NCBI GenBank assembly: GCA_033344875.1
Contig: JAWPMO010000001.1
Location: 1,513,595-1,577,594, forward strand
Origin: Ilumatobacteraceae bacterium
GTDB lineage: Bacteria > Actinomycetota > Acidimicrobiia > Acidimicrobiales > Ilumatobacteraceae
Direction: 5' to 3'
DNA: 64,000 nucleotides
Positions 51,892 to 60,185 of the stretch are shown in pieces. Both the position numbers and the translations under genes were made by a program. Within the stretch, counting starts at the first letter, position 1; each line of letters opens with the position of its first letter. The notes under the pieces are model-generated. The model did not search any database, had not been told where the DNA came from, and saw only the letters and a list, made by a program, of their open reading frames with translations.

Positions 51892-52040
51892 TCGCGAGTT
51901 GTGCCTGGAGGATCAGCGGATAGGTCGCTCCGCTCCTTTTCATTCCGCTGATTCCTCCCCGTATCCATTGGGGTGTCGAGCGGCCAGGTTCGGCAGAGCC
52001 TCACCTATCCGCTCGACCTCCTGGCACAAGTCGCGATCAG
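51888..52040. repeat. 148-bp palindromic repeat, copy B (inverted orientation)
   Basis: The core element 51891-52037 is copy A read on the other strand, with one base missing in an internal CACTCCC run. Its ends read ATCGCGAGTTGTGCC and GGCACAAGTCGCGAT: where copy A has an A-T pair, copy B has G-C on both sides, a compensatory change. Symmetry extends outward to 51888 and 52040. The stops of both flanking convergent genes fall inside the two ends. Confidence 0.95.
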
Positions 52041-52690
52041 CGGTCTTGCCAGGTGCAGATGCAGGCCTCGTTGCCGTCGGCGTCGGCCAGGATCCAGAAC
52101 GCCTTCGCGCGCTCGTCACTGACCATCCGGCCACCGGCGGCGATCGCTGCGGCGATGCGCTCCTCGGCCAGGTCGTGCGGCACGGAGACGTCGAGATGGA
52201 TCCGATTGCGGTCTGTGCGCGGCTCGTCCATCTGCTGGAACCAGACCGGCCAGCCTCGGCGCCGTGGGTCGACCAACGAGCCGTCGGCCGCCACGTCGTA
52301 GTCGAGGACCGCCGCCCAGAACGGCCGGATCGCCGTCTCGTCGAGCGTGTCGATGCACAGCTCGGTCATCTGGATCGACGGTCCGCCGGTCGTGACGCCG
52401 GCCGACGCCGCGAGCCGTGAGATCTCGCGGGCGAGGTCGACGTCGAGCGTCGTCAACCCACCGACCGCATGCGTCGTGATCGTGACGTGAACGGTGCCGG
52501 GATACCGGATGTCGATGTCGGGATGGTGCACGAGGCGCTCGGCAGCGTCGGTGACCGCCCCGACGAACTCGGCTGCCGCGGGGTACGAGCCGGTCGTGAA
52601 CGCGGCATGGATCGCGCCGAGCGCGAACCGCCAGTCGCCGAGACCGGGCAATCCGGCGAATTCATCGGACGAGACGTCGGTGTAGTCCAT
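52037..52690 (-). CDS. Pterin-4a-carbinolamine dehydratase-like domain fused to a glyoxalase/VOC domain
   Basis: A 217-residue two-domain protein. Residues 15-95 carry the dehydratase signature AERLVHHPDIDIRYPGTVHV, then THAVGGLTTLDVDLA. From about 100 a VOC domain follows (TELCIDTLDETAIRPFWAAV, NRIHLDVSVP, GRMVSDERAKAFWILADADG). Glyoxalase-type metal ligands His and Glu are only partly visible. The stop codon is in the end of repeat copy B. It lies 12 bases after a zinc-ribbon gene. Confidence 0.85.
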   Translation of the reverse strand: MDYTDVSSDEFAGLPGLGDWRFALGAIHAAFTTGSYPAAAEFVGAVTDAAERLVHHPDIDIRYPGTVHVTITTHAVGGLTTLDVDLAREISRLAASAGVTTGGPSIQMTELCIDTLDETAIRPFWAAVLDYDVAADGSLVDPRRRGWPVWFQQMDEPRTDRNRIHLDVSVPHDLAEERIAAAIAAGGRMVSDERAKAFWILADADGNEACICTWQDR

Positions 52691-52702
52691 GACGCCAGTT
52701 GA

Positions 52703-52882
52703 TCAGTCGCAGCAGCTGTCGCGCCACCCGCAACCCGAACACTTGAAGTGAGCGTGTTCGGGGAACAGTCCCCCACCGCACAGCGGACACTCGGGGTAGG
52801 TGCCGAGCGTCGATCGACAACTCCCCGTGGTGTCGCTCGCCGTCATGCCGGTGCCGATCGTGGTCTGGTGCTGCTGTGACAT
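52703..52882 (-). CDS. 59-residue zinc-ribbon protein
   Basis: A small frame of 59 codons starting ATG 52882. Two CxxC knuckles, ECPLCGGGLF and FKCSGCGWRD, are separated by 12 residues (PEHAHFK region), forming a classical zinc ribbon; the C-terminus is DSCCD. It lies 12 bases upstream of the pterin dehydratase-glyoxalase gene and is probably co-transcribed. The N-terminal 30 residues are polar and unstructured. Function unknown; zinc storage or nucleic-acid binding are options. Confidence 0.72.
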   Translation of the reverse strand: MSQQHQTTIGTGMTASDTTGSCRSTLGTYPECPLCGGGLFPEHAHFKCSGCGWRDSCCD

Positions 52883-52938
52883 GAGACCACCACGATCGCG
52901 CGCGGCCCACCTGCGACGCGCGGACCCTTCGCGGATAT

Positions 52939-52956
52939 CTTGACCGGCGGGTCAAG
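52939..52956. promoter_or_regulatory. Inverted repeat CTTGACC-GGCG-GGTCAAG before the MFS gene
   Basis: A perfect 7-bp inverted repeat with a four-base spacer ends four bases before the MFS start codon and contains TTGACC. A regulator bound here would block translation initiation or transcription of a leaderless mRNA. No regulator gene is adjacent. Confidence 0.55.
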
Positions 52957-52960
52957 ACCG

Positions 52961-54277
52961 ATGACGACGCCTCCCGCCACTGCGACACCGCTCCGACATC
53001 ACCACACGCCCGGCACCGCTCGGGCGGCCCTGTCGTACCGAGACTTCCGGGTGCTGTTCATCGGCATGTCGCTGTCGAGCATCGGCACCTGGATGCAGAA
53101 CTTCACGCTGCCGGCGTACGTCGACGGCCGGACCGGCTCAGCCACACTCGTCGGGCTCCTCATCTTCGCCCAGCTCGGCCCCCTCCTGCTGCTCTCGATC
53201 CCGTCGGGGATCCTCGCCGACCGGTTCGACCGGACCCGGCTCGTCATCTCGATGCAAGCGGTGATGATGGCGATGTCGATCGTGCTCGCGCTGCTCGTGT
53301 CCGGCGACGCGCCACTCTGGACGATCTTCGGGGCGCAGCTCACGATCGGGGTCGCCAACACCCTCAACGCCCCGGCGTTCAGCGCCAGCATCCCGATGCT
53401 CGTCGATCGTCGCGACCTGTCGGGTGCGATCAGCCTGAACTCGGCGATGATCAACGGGACCCGCATCGCCGGCCCTGCGTTGGCCGCGCTCCTCGCCGCC
53501 GTCGGCTTCTCGCTGTCGCAGCTGTTCATCGTGAATGCGGCCACCTACGTGTTCCTCATCGTGCCGCTCGTGCTGTTCGTCCGGCTCCCGATGCCGGCCG
53601 GCGCGCTCCACGATCGCGGCTGGCGCAAGCTCGGCAGCGGCATTCGCATCGTCCGGCAGCGCGGCGTCCTCCTCCGCACGCTGACCACGATGTTCCTGTT
53701 CTCGCTGTTCTGTCTCCCGTACGTCGGTCTGTTCCCGTCGGTCGCCCGGCTCAACCTCGGTCTCGACCCGGAGGGCGGCTCGTACAAGTTGCTCTACATC
53801 GTGTGGGGCCTCGGCGCGTTCCTCGGTGCCCTGGCCGTCGGCACGTTGTTCGCCCGGCGCGACACCCGGCGCCTGATCCCGCTCGGCATGCTGCTGTTCG
53901 CCGGCGCTCTGGGAACGTTCGCGATGCTCGACAACTGGGTCCTCGCGTTACCGGTCGCCGGAGCGCTCGGGTTCGTCTACTTCATGACTGCGACCGCGCT
54001 CGCGAGCGTGTTGCAGCGCAACCTGGCCGACGAGGAACGCAGCGTCACCATGCCCCTGTGGTTCATGGCGTTCGGCGGGACGGTGCCCGTCGGCAACGTG
54101 GCGTTCGGGCCGCTCATGGACATCATCGGCGCTCGCTGGGTGCTCGCGATCGGAGCCCTCAGTGCGCTCGCCCTCGCGTGGTGGAGCGACCTGAAGCGAC
54201 TCGACGAGGACGACTTCCTCCCCGAAGAGGTCGGCGGCGAGCCGTTCCGGCCCGTCAACGCCAACCGGTTGTTCTGA
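52961..54277 (+). CDS. MFS transporter (EntS-like)
   Basis: A 438-residue protein with twelve predicted helices of the MFS_3 type. ALSYRDFRVLFIGMSLSSIG, then WMQNFTLPAYV and GILADRFDRTRLV (loop 2-3 motif), and later ARWVLAIGALSALALAWW are typical of enterobactin/macrolide-type exporters. The C-terminal tail is acidic. Start ATG 52961, just after the palindromic operator-like sequence. Substrate unknown. Confidence 0.9.
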   Translation: MTTPPATATPLRHHHTPGTARAALSYRDFRVLFIGMSLSSIGTWMQNFTLPAYVDGRTGSATLVGLLIFAQLGPLLLLSIPSGILADRFDRTRLVISMQAVMMAMSIVLALLVSGDAPLWTIFGAQLTIGVANTLNAPAFSASIPMLVDRRDLSGAISLNSAMINGTRIAGPALAALLAAVGFSLSQLFIVNAATYVFLIVPLVLFVRLPMPAGALHDRGWRKLGSGIRIVRQRGVLLRTLTTMFLFSLFCLPYVGLFPSVARLNLGLDPEGGSYKLLYIVWGLGAFLGALAVGTLFARRDTRRLIPLGMLLFAGALGTFAMLDNWVLALPVAGALGFVYFMTATALASVLQRNLADEERSVTMPLWFMAFGGTVPVGNVAFGPLMDIIGARWVLAIGALSALALAWWSDLKRLDEDDFLPEEVGGEPFRPVNANRLF

Positions 54278-54297
54278 CCGACACTTCGAGCTCGTCG

Positions 54298-55272
54298 TCA
54301 GCGGCGGCCGACCACGTCGACCGGGGTCTCGAACTCGCCGTACGTGTGGACGAACGCCTCGCGGTCGTCACCGGGTGGCGTCAGCCAGACCGTGACGCGG
54401 CATTCGGGATCACCCACCGCGATCCGTTGCTCGAGGTCGACCGCGGCAGCGCCGCGGTTGCGTCGGGCGATCCCGCCGAACACGCTCGACGTCATCCGGC
54501 AGAGCGAAGGGGCCCGCGTCACCGCCTCGCCGAAGGGACACCGCGTGTTGGCGAGCACGATGCGATCGGCGTCGGCCTCGACCACCGAGAACTCACCGCC
54601 GATCGCCGCCTTCAGTTCGACGAACAGCTCCGCCATCTCCGAATTCGCGAGATCTCCCTCGATCTGGCGCGCCTCGCGGAACGCGTCTTCCATCCGGCCA
54701 CCGACATCGGTCCCGACCTGGGCGACCAACGTCTCGGCCGCGTCGGGTCCGGTTGCCAACTCGGCCGTCTGTGCCAGTTGCACCACCAGGGCCCGGAGGA
54801 ACGATTCGCGCCCGAACGTCCCGTTCGGGCCCACCTCGTCGGCGGCGGGAAGCGACGCCAGCGGTGAGGGCGGCAGGTCGATGTCGAGCGTCGCGGCGCG
54901 GTCGACGGGGAGTTCGGCGACCACCACCGAGCCCCGCCCCTGCTTGGCCGTGACCGTCAGCTGCGAGGCCAGCGCGCCGGAGATCATGAGGCCGCGCCCG
55001 CGTACCGAGGTCGGGTCGGGCGTCGGGAGCTCGTCGAGTTCGAACCCCTCGCCCAGATCGTGAACGGTCAGCACCGGGTGCGACCGTCCCCAGTCGAGCG
55101 ACACCCAGATCGGACCGTCGCTGTTCTGGATCGCGTTGGTCAGCAGCTCGGACGCGACGATGAGGGCTCCGCCCACGTCGGCATCGACAGCTGCGTGCCG
55201 TTCGAGATGTTTCCCGAGCGCTTGTCGGAACGATCGCACGTGCGCCGGGTCGTTCGGCATGTACCAGTCCAC
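54298..55272 (-). CDS. Histidine-kinase-like ATPase protein with methanogen output-type domain
   Basis: A 324-residue protein. The first 130 residues form an anti-sigma-factor-type ATPase fold: ALIVASELLTNAIQNSDG (N-box), LTVHDLGEGFEL (G1) and TSVRGRGLMISGALA (G2). The second half (ESFLRALVVQLAQTAELATG, then LANTRCPFGEAVTRAPSLC) resembles a metOD1-type output domain. GGAGG four bases before GTG 55272 fixes the start. It may be a partner-switching regulator. It lies 25 bases before murF on the same strand. Confidence 0.7.
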   Translation of the reverse strand: MDWYMPNDPAHVRSFRQALGKHLERHAAVDADVGGALIVASELLTNAIQNSDGPIWVSLDWGRSHPVLTVHDLGEGFELDELPTPDPTSVRGRGLMISGALASQLTVTAKQGRGSVVVAELPVDRAATLDIDLPPSPLASLPAADEVGPNGTFGRESFLRALVVQLAQTAELATGPDAAETLVAQVGTDVGGRMEDAFREARQIEGDLANSEMAELFVELKAAIGGEFSVVEADADRIVLANTRCPFGEAVTRAPSLCRMTSSVFGGIARRNRGAAAVDLEQRIAVGDPECRVTVWLTPPGDDREAFVHTYGEFETPVDVVGRR

Positions 55273-55297
55273 GAGTCCTCCGTTGTCGACGCGAACC

Positions 55298-56605
55298 TTA
55301 ACCAGCGGGGTCGGCGAGCAAACCTTCGACCGCCCGTTCGAGGCGCGCAGCGCGGCTGGCCTTGACGAGCACGACGTCGCCGTGTCCGATCGATCCGAGG
55401 GCCTCGCCCACGGCGTCGGGACCGTCGACGCCCTCGACGCCGTAGAGGTCGGTGCCGACCGGCACGATCTCGATGCCCAGCGCCGCGGCGTCATCGGCGA
55501 CCCGCCGGTGGCCGGCGACCGGATCGTCGAGCTCACCCATCGCTCCGAGCACGGCGATGCGACGCGTGGCCGTCATCCGGCTGACGGCGGTGAGCGCGGC
55601 GCGCATCGAGTCGGGGTTCGCGTTGTACGCGTCGTTGATCACGATCGCTCCGGTCGCCGTCCGCTCGACCTGCATACGCATGCCGGACACCGACGCGGTG
55701 CGCAGTGCGTCGACGGCCGGTTCGATCCGGCCGTCGATCACACCGGCGACGGCGATCGCCGCGGCCGCGTTCGATGCCATGTGCGCCCCGCTCGCAGCGA
55801 GCTCCACCTCGGCCGACCCCCACGGGGTGCCGATTCGGAACCGTGGGCGAGCGAGTTCGTCGAGTTCCAGACCGGAGATGCGGACCTCGCCGGCGACGCC
55901 GAACGTGACGACGCTCCCCCGACTGCTCGACCACATCGCCGCCACCCGCGGATCGTCGGCGTTCAACACGGCGGTGCCGCCAGGCGGCAGCGCCTCGACC
56001 AGTTCGCGCTTGGCCCGTGCCACCCCGTCGATGCCGCCGACCCGCTCGGTGTGCGACGCAGCGACGGCGGTGACGACCCCGATCGTCGGCAGGGCGACGT
56101 CACACAGGCGGGTGATCTCACCGAAGCCACGCATGCCCATCTCCACCACGAGCGCCTCCGTGCCGTCGGGCGCTCCGAGGATCGTCACCGGCAACCCCTG
56201 CTCGTTGTTGAAGCTCCTGACGTTGGCGGTGACCTGGCGGGTGGCTCCGAGGGCCGCCAGTGTGAAGTCTTTCGTGGTGGTCTTGCCGACGCTGCCGGTC
56301 ACGCCGACGACGGGAATGTCCCAACGTCGCCGCGCCCAGGCCGCCAGCGACATCAGCGCGGCCGCGGTGTCGTCGACCCGGATCGCGGTACCCCCGATCG
56401 GCTCGCCGGCGGTGAGGTAGGCGCCCGCCCCTGCGTCGAGCGCACCCTGGACGAACTCGTGGCCGTCGCGCTCCGCGACGATCGGCACGAAGAGCTGACC
56501 CGGTTCGATCGAGCGTGAGTCGAACGAGGCGCCATCGATCTCGACGTCGGGGCCGACGAGACGACCACCGGTCGCTTCGGCCACCTGGGATGACAGCAAC
56601 CTCAT
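55298..56605 (-). CDS. murF: UDP-N-acetylmuramoyl-tripeptide--D-alanyl-D-alanine ligase
   Basis: A 435-residue Mur ligase. ATP site VTGSVGKTTTKDF lies near 108-120, FNNEQGLPVT and VVEMGMRGFGEI are MurF-specific, and INDAYNANPDSMRAAL marks the C-terminal domain. It adds D-Ala-D-Ala to the peptidoglycan precursor in the cytoplasm. Starts at ATG 56605, 24 bases from the divergently transcribed ddl. The two enzymes act in sequence, so co-regulation makes sense. Confidence 0.95.
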   Translation of the reverse strand: MRLLSSQVAEATGGRLVGPDVEIDGASFDSRSIEPGQLFVPIVAERDGHEFVQGALDAGAGAYLTAGEPIGGTAIRVDDTAAALMSLAAWARRRWDIPVVGVTGSVGKTTTKDFTLAALGATRQVTANVRSFNNEQGLPVTILGAPDGTEALVVEMGMRGFGEITRLCDVALPTIGVVTAVAASHTERVGGIDGVARAKRELVEALPPGGTAVLNADDPRVAAMWSSSRGSVVTFGVAGEVRISGLELDELARPRFRIGTPWGSAEVELAASGAHMASNAAAAIAVAGVIDGRIEPAVDALRTASVSGMRMQVERTATGAIVINDAYNANPDSMRAALTAVSRMTATRRIAVLGAMGELDDPVAGHRRVADDAAALGIEIVPVGTDLYGVEGVDGPDAVGEALGSIGHGDVVLVKASRAARLERAVEGLLADPAG

Positions 56606-56629
56606 GCCGGGGAACGGTACCGTCGTGGG

Positions 56630-57712
56630 GTGAGCGGTGAGCGCATCAACCTGGTCGTCCTGTTCGGTGGGCAATCGGCCGAACACGACGTGAGTCGCAC
56701 CACGGCGGCCCACGTGCTGGCGGCGGCCGACCCGGCCAAGTACCGGGTCACACCGATCGGGATCTCGACCGACGGCGAGTGGGCGATCGCCACCGAGGCA
56801 GCGGCCGCACTGGCCGCCGGCCCGCATGCACTGCCGGCCAAGCTCGACCCGACCGGCGAGCGCCTCTCGCCCACGACCCTGCTCGGCGAGGCGGCCGAGA
56901 GTGTCGAGCGGACAGTCGTCCTGCCGCTGCTGCACGGCCCCATGGGTGAGGACGGCACCGTGCAGGGCCTGCTCGAGTTGGCCAACGTCGCCTACGTCGG
57001 CGCGGGCGTGCTCGGTTCGGCTGTCGCCATGGACAAGGCGATGGCCAAGCAGGTGCTGACCGCAGCCGGCATCGCCCAGGCGCGTTTCCGATCCTTCGCC
57101 GAACACCAGATCACCCCATCGCTCCCCGCCGAACTCGCCGCCGAACTCGGCCTGCCCTGCTTCGTCAAGCCCGCCAACATGGGGTCCTCGGTCGGCGTCA
57201 GCAAGGCGACCACCGTCGAATCGCTCCGCGATGCGATCGACCTCGCACTGACCTACGACGAGTGGATCGTCGTCGAGGAGGCGATCGTCGGGCGCGAGAT
57301 CGAGATCGCCGTGATCGGCAACCAGGATCCGTTCGTGTCGGTGCCCGGAGAGATCGTCCCGGGCGACGAGTTCTACAGCTACGACGACAAGTACGTGAAC
57401 GACGCGAGCACCGGCATCATCCCGGCGCCGATCACCGCCGACCAGACCGCGGAGATCACCGCCATGGCGTTGGACGTCTACCGCGCACTGCGCTGCGACG
57501 GCCTCGCTCGGTGCGACTTCTTCCTCGAGGAATCCGGCGACGCTCGAGGGTTCCTGTGCAACGAGGTCAACACGATGCCGGGGTTCACCCCGATCTCGAT
57601 GTTCCCGAAGATGCTGATCGCGAGCGGCATGACGTATCCCGAGATCATCGACCGCCTGGTCGAACTCGCGATCGAACGCCACCAGCGGCGCCGTCGGAAC
57701 ACCAAGCACTGA
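56630..57712 (+). CDS. ddl: D-alanine--D-alanine ligase
   Basis: A 360-residue ATP-grasp enzyme. VVLFGGQSAEHDVS (near 8-21), LHGPMGEDGTVQGLLEL, FVKPANMGSSVGVSKA, and VNTMPGFTPISMFPK are the standard Ddl blocks. The GEFYSYDDKY-type loop appears as GDEFYSYDDKYVND. It makes D-Ala-D-Ala for MurF. The start is GTG 56630. It is divergent from murF. Confidence 0.96.
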   Translation: MSGERINLVVLFGGQSAEHDVSRTTAAHVLAAADPAKYRVTPIGISTDGEWAIATEAAAALAAGPHALPAKLDPTGERLSPTTLLGEAAESVERTVVLPLLHGPMGEDGTVQGLLELANVAYVGAGVLGSAVAMDKAMAKQVLTAAGIAQARFRSFAEHQITPSLPAELAAELGLPCFVKPANMGSSVGVSKATTVESLRDAIDLALTYDEWIVVEEAIVGREIEIAVIGNQDPFVSVPGEIVPGDEFYSYDDKYVNDASTGIIPAPITADQTAEITAMALDVYRALRCDGLARCDFFLEESGDARGFLCNEVNTMPGFTPISMFPKMLIASGMTYPEIIDRLVELAIERHQRRRRNTKH

Positions 57713-57740
57713 CCGCAGCCCGCCGACCTACGATCGGCGG

Positions 57741-58133
57741 ATGAGCGAACGACGACACATCAGCCACGGCAGCCCGCTCGAGGAACAGATCGGGTACTCA
57801 CGAGCCGTGGTCGACGGTCGCTGGGTGTTCGTGGCCGGCACCACCGGGTTCGACTACTCGACGATGACGATCTCCGACGACATCGTGGAGCAGGCCGACC
57901 AGACGCTCGCCAACATCGCCGACGCACTCGAACGCGCCGGTTCGTCACCCGACGACGTCGTCCGCGTCACCTACATCCTGCCCGACGCCGACGACTTCGA
58001 GCCGTGCTGGCCGGCACTCCGCCGCTTCTTCCTCCGAGCGAAGCCGGCCGCGACGATGACCGTCGCCGGCCTCGCCGACCCGCGCATCAAGATCGAGATC
58101 GAGGTCACGGCGCTGAAGCCCGGCACGGTCTGA
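57741..58133 (+). CDS. RidA family (YjgF/YER057c/UK114) protein
   Basis: This 130-residue protein has a RidA trimer-fold pattern: GYSRAVVDGRWVFVAGTTGFD, ADQTLANIADALERAGSSPD, RVTYILPDADDF, KPAATMTVAGLADPRIKIEIE. The usual catalytic Arg is in the ADPRIKIEIE block. RidA proteins deaminate reactive 2-aminoacrylate-type enamines. It follows ddl by 28 bases, and co-transcription is possible. Confidence 0.9.
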   Translation: MSERRHISHGSPLEEQIGYSRAVVDGRWVFVAGTTGFDYSTMTISDDIVEQADQTLANIADALERAGSSPDDVVRVTYILPDADDFEPCWPALRRFFLRAKPAATMTVAGLADPRIKIEIEVTALKPGTV

Positions 58134-58211
58134 CCGGCCCCGTCCGCCGCCGCGGCCCGGTCGCAGACGAAATCGCCGAACGTGACTCGTCGAACGATCT
58201 AGGTTGCCCGC

Positions 58212-59633
58212 ATGTCGCATCTCCGAACCAGATGGTCCGCGATCGGAGCCGCTGTCGCGGTGACGCTGGGAGCCGGAGGGATCGGTCTCGTCTCCGCGAC
58301 GACACCGGCCGACGCCGTCGCTTTCGTGCCGATCACGCCGTGTCGCGTTGCCGACACGCGTCCCGAGTTCAACACCGGTCCGCGCGACACACCGCTCGGA
58401 CCCGACAGCATCCACACGATCGCGGCTCACGGAGACAACGGCGATTGCGTCGGCATCCCAGCGACGGCAACCGGGCTCTCGCTCAACGTCACTGCCCTCG
58501 GTGCGACCTCACCGACGTTCCTCACGGTGTGGGCAGAGGACGCTACGCAGCCGACCGCGTCCAGCCTGAACCCGGTTCCCGGACAACCCCCGACTCCCAA
58601 TGCGGTGACGACCGGCATCTCGGCGGCCGGCGAGTTCAACATCTACAACCTCGCCGGAACCGTCGATGTGATCGTCGACATCAACGGGTACTACACGGAT
58701 CATGGCCACGACGACCGGTACTACACCAAGGCGCAGATCGACGAGCAGATCACCGGGTTCACCCGGACGGTCGTCGTGAACGCGAGCGACGATCGGGCCG
58801 CCAACGGCGCCGCGCTCGTCGCGGCCGTTGCCGAGGTGAACGCGCAGCACCCCTCGGCCGCCGGTCCCTGGGCGATCTTCCTGGAGCCCGGCGACTTCGA
58901 GCTCACCACCGCGTTGTACATTCCGGACTTCGTCGCGGTCACGGGCTCGGGGATCGGGGCCACGCGGATCACCAGCCCGGCCGGCGACCCCGGCGATCCG
59001 GTCCTGCTCGACTTCGGCGTCGGCGAGCTGCGCGACCTCACGGTGTCCGGGACGGACCAGTTCACGCTCGCACGATCGAACGACGAGCTTCGGGTCGAGA
59101 ACGTCAGGTTCATCTCCGACGGCGGCCAGCCGGTTCTGCTGCGGTTGACGGGAGGGACGCACTCGATCGTCGACAGTGAGTTCATCATCTCGGCGTCGAC
59201 GAACGCCGTCGCCGTGTCGCCGACGAACGCGGCCGTGACGATCCGGGGAACGACGATGAACGCCCTCTCGGGCACCTCGGTCGAACTCGTCTACATGGAC
59301 GGTGGCACGGTCGAGATCGAGAACTCCCGACTCGAAGGCTTCGCCATCGGCATCTTCTCGTGCTGCACCAACGCCGGCGGTTCGGTCCACGTCCGCAACT
59401 CGAGCATCGATGTGACCCGCACGTCGATGGCGGCCAACACCGTGGCGCTGACGGCGACGGTCGAGAACTCGACCATCGCGACGGCAGCCACCTCGGTCTT
59501 CAGTAGCAGTTCCGTCGGCACCTCGTTCACATCTCGAAACTCGGTCCTTCGAGGCGGCACCGTCACCGCGCCGACCGAGTCGTGCTACGGCACCACGACG
59601 GCAGCGTCGTTCCTCACCAACACCTGCCCGTGA
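58212..59633 (+). CDS. Secreted right-handed beta-helix protein sharing a domain with the CotH-like protein
   Basis: A 473-residue secreted protein with signal peptide (TRWSAIGAAVAVTLGAGGIG, cleavage near ADA). Residues 38-165 resemble the C-terminal repeats of the CotH-like protein (PCRVADTRPEFNTG; GLSLNVTALG; VDVIVDINGYY). The rest is a parallel beta-helix with Ile/Val/Asn ladders (VVVNASDDRAANG, then repeated ENSR/RNSS turns), as in polysaccharide lyases. No catalytic residues are recognised. It may be a surface attachment or polymer-binding protein. Confidence 0.8.
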   Translation: MSHLRTRWSAIGAAVAVTLGAGGIGLVSATTPADAVAFVPITPCRVADTRPEFNTGPRDTPLGPDSIHTIAAHGDNGDCVGIPATATGLSLNVTALGATSPTFLTVWAEDATQPTASSLNPVPGQPPTPNAVTTGISAAGEFNIYNLAGTVDVIVDINGYYTDHGHDDRYYTKAQIDEQITGFTRTVVVNASDDRAANGAALVAAVAEVNAQHPSAAGPWAIFLEPGDFELTTALYIPDFVAVTGSGIGATRITSPAGDPGDPVLLDFGVGELRDLTVSGTDQFTLARSNDELRVENVRFISDGGQPVLLRLTGGTHSIVDSEFIISASTNAVAVSPTNAAVTIRGTTMNALSGTSVELVYMDGGTVEIENSRLEGFAIGIFSCCTNAGGSVHVRNSSIDVTRTSMAANTVALTATVENSTIATAATSVFSSSSVGTSFTSRNSVLRGGTVTAPTESCYGTTTAASFLTNTCP

Positions 59634-59663
59634 TCCCGGTCGGCCACGGCGCCGGAGGGTGAC

Positions 59664-60185
59664 TCAGACCTGACCGTCCGCTGCGTCTGCGAGGGCTTCG
59701 ATCGCCAGCGGAGACGGCGTGGCACGCGGGCCCGACCCCGCGAAATCGAGTTGGCGCCACGCCTCGTAGACGACGACCGACACGGCGTTGGCGAGGTTGA
59801 TGCTGCGACTCGATGGGCGCATCGGGATGGTGAGCGTGCCGTCGTTCCTCGTGTCGCCGAGGACATCGGCCGACAACCCGGTGCGCTCGGTGCCGAACAC
59901 GAAGACGTCGTCGACTCGGTACTCGACGTCGGTGAACCGCTGCGTGCCGGCCGCCGAGAAGGCGAACCAGCGACCGGCGAGCATCGCCCTGGCCGCCTCC
60001 ACGTCGGGGTGGATGGTCACGGACGCGAACTCGTGATAGTCGAGTCCACCGCGTCGGAGCCGGGCGTCGTCGGAACGGAACCCGAGCGGCTCGACCAGGT
60101 GCAGCGCCGCTCCGGTGTTCGCGCACAGTCGGATGATGCTGCCCGTGTTGGGTGCGATCTGCGGTTCGACGAGGACGACGTGCAT
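59664..60185 (-). CDS. trmL: tRNA (cytidine/uridine-2'-O-)-methyltransferase TrmL
   Basis: A 173-residue SPOUT methyltransferase. MHVVLVEPQIAPNTGSIIRL is the first strand/helix, FVFGTERTGLS is motif 2 and TIPMRPSSRSINLANAVSV is motif 3 of the trefoil knot. It methylates the wobble ribose of tRNA-Leu. Its ATG overlaps the TetR stop by one base (TGATG). Confidence 0.93.
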   Translation of the reverse strand: MHVVLVEPQIAPNTGSIIRLCANTGAALHLVEPLGFRSDDARLRRGGLDYHEFASVTIHPDVEAARAMLAGRWFAFSAAGTQRFTDVEYRVDDVFVFGTERTGLSADVLGDTRNDGTLTIPMRPSSRSINLANAVSVVVYEAWRQLDFAGSGPRATPSPLAIEALADAADGQV

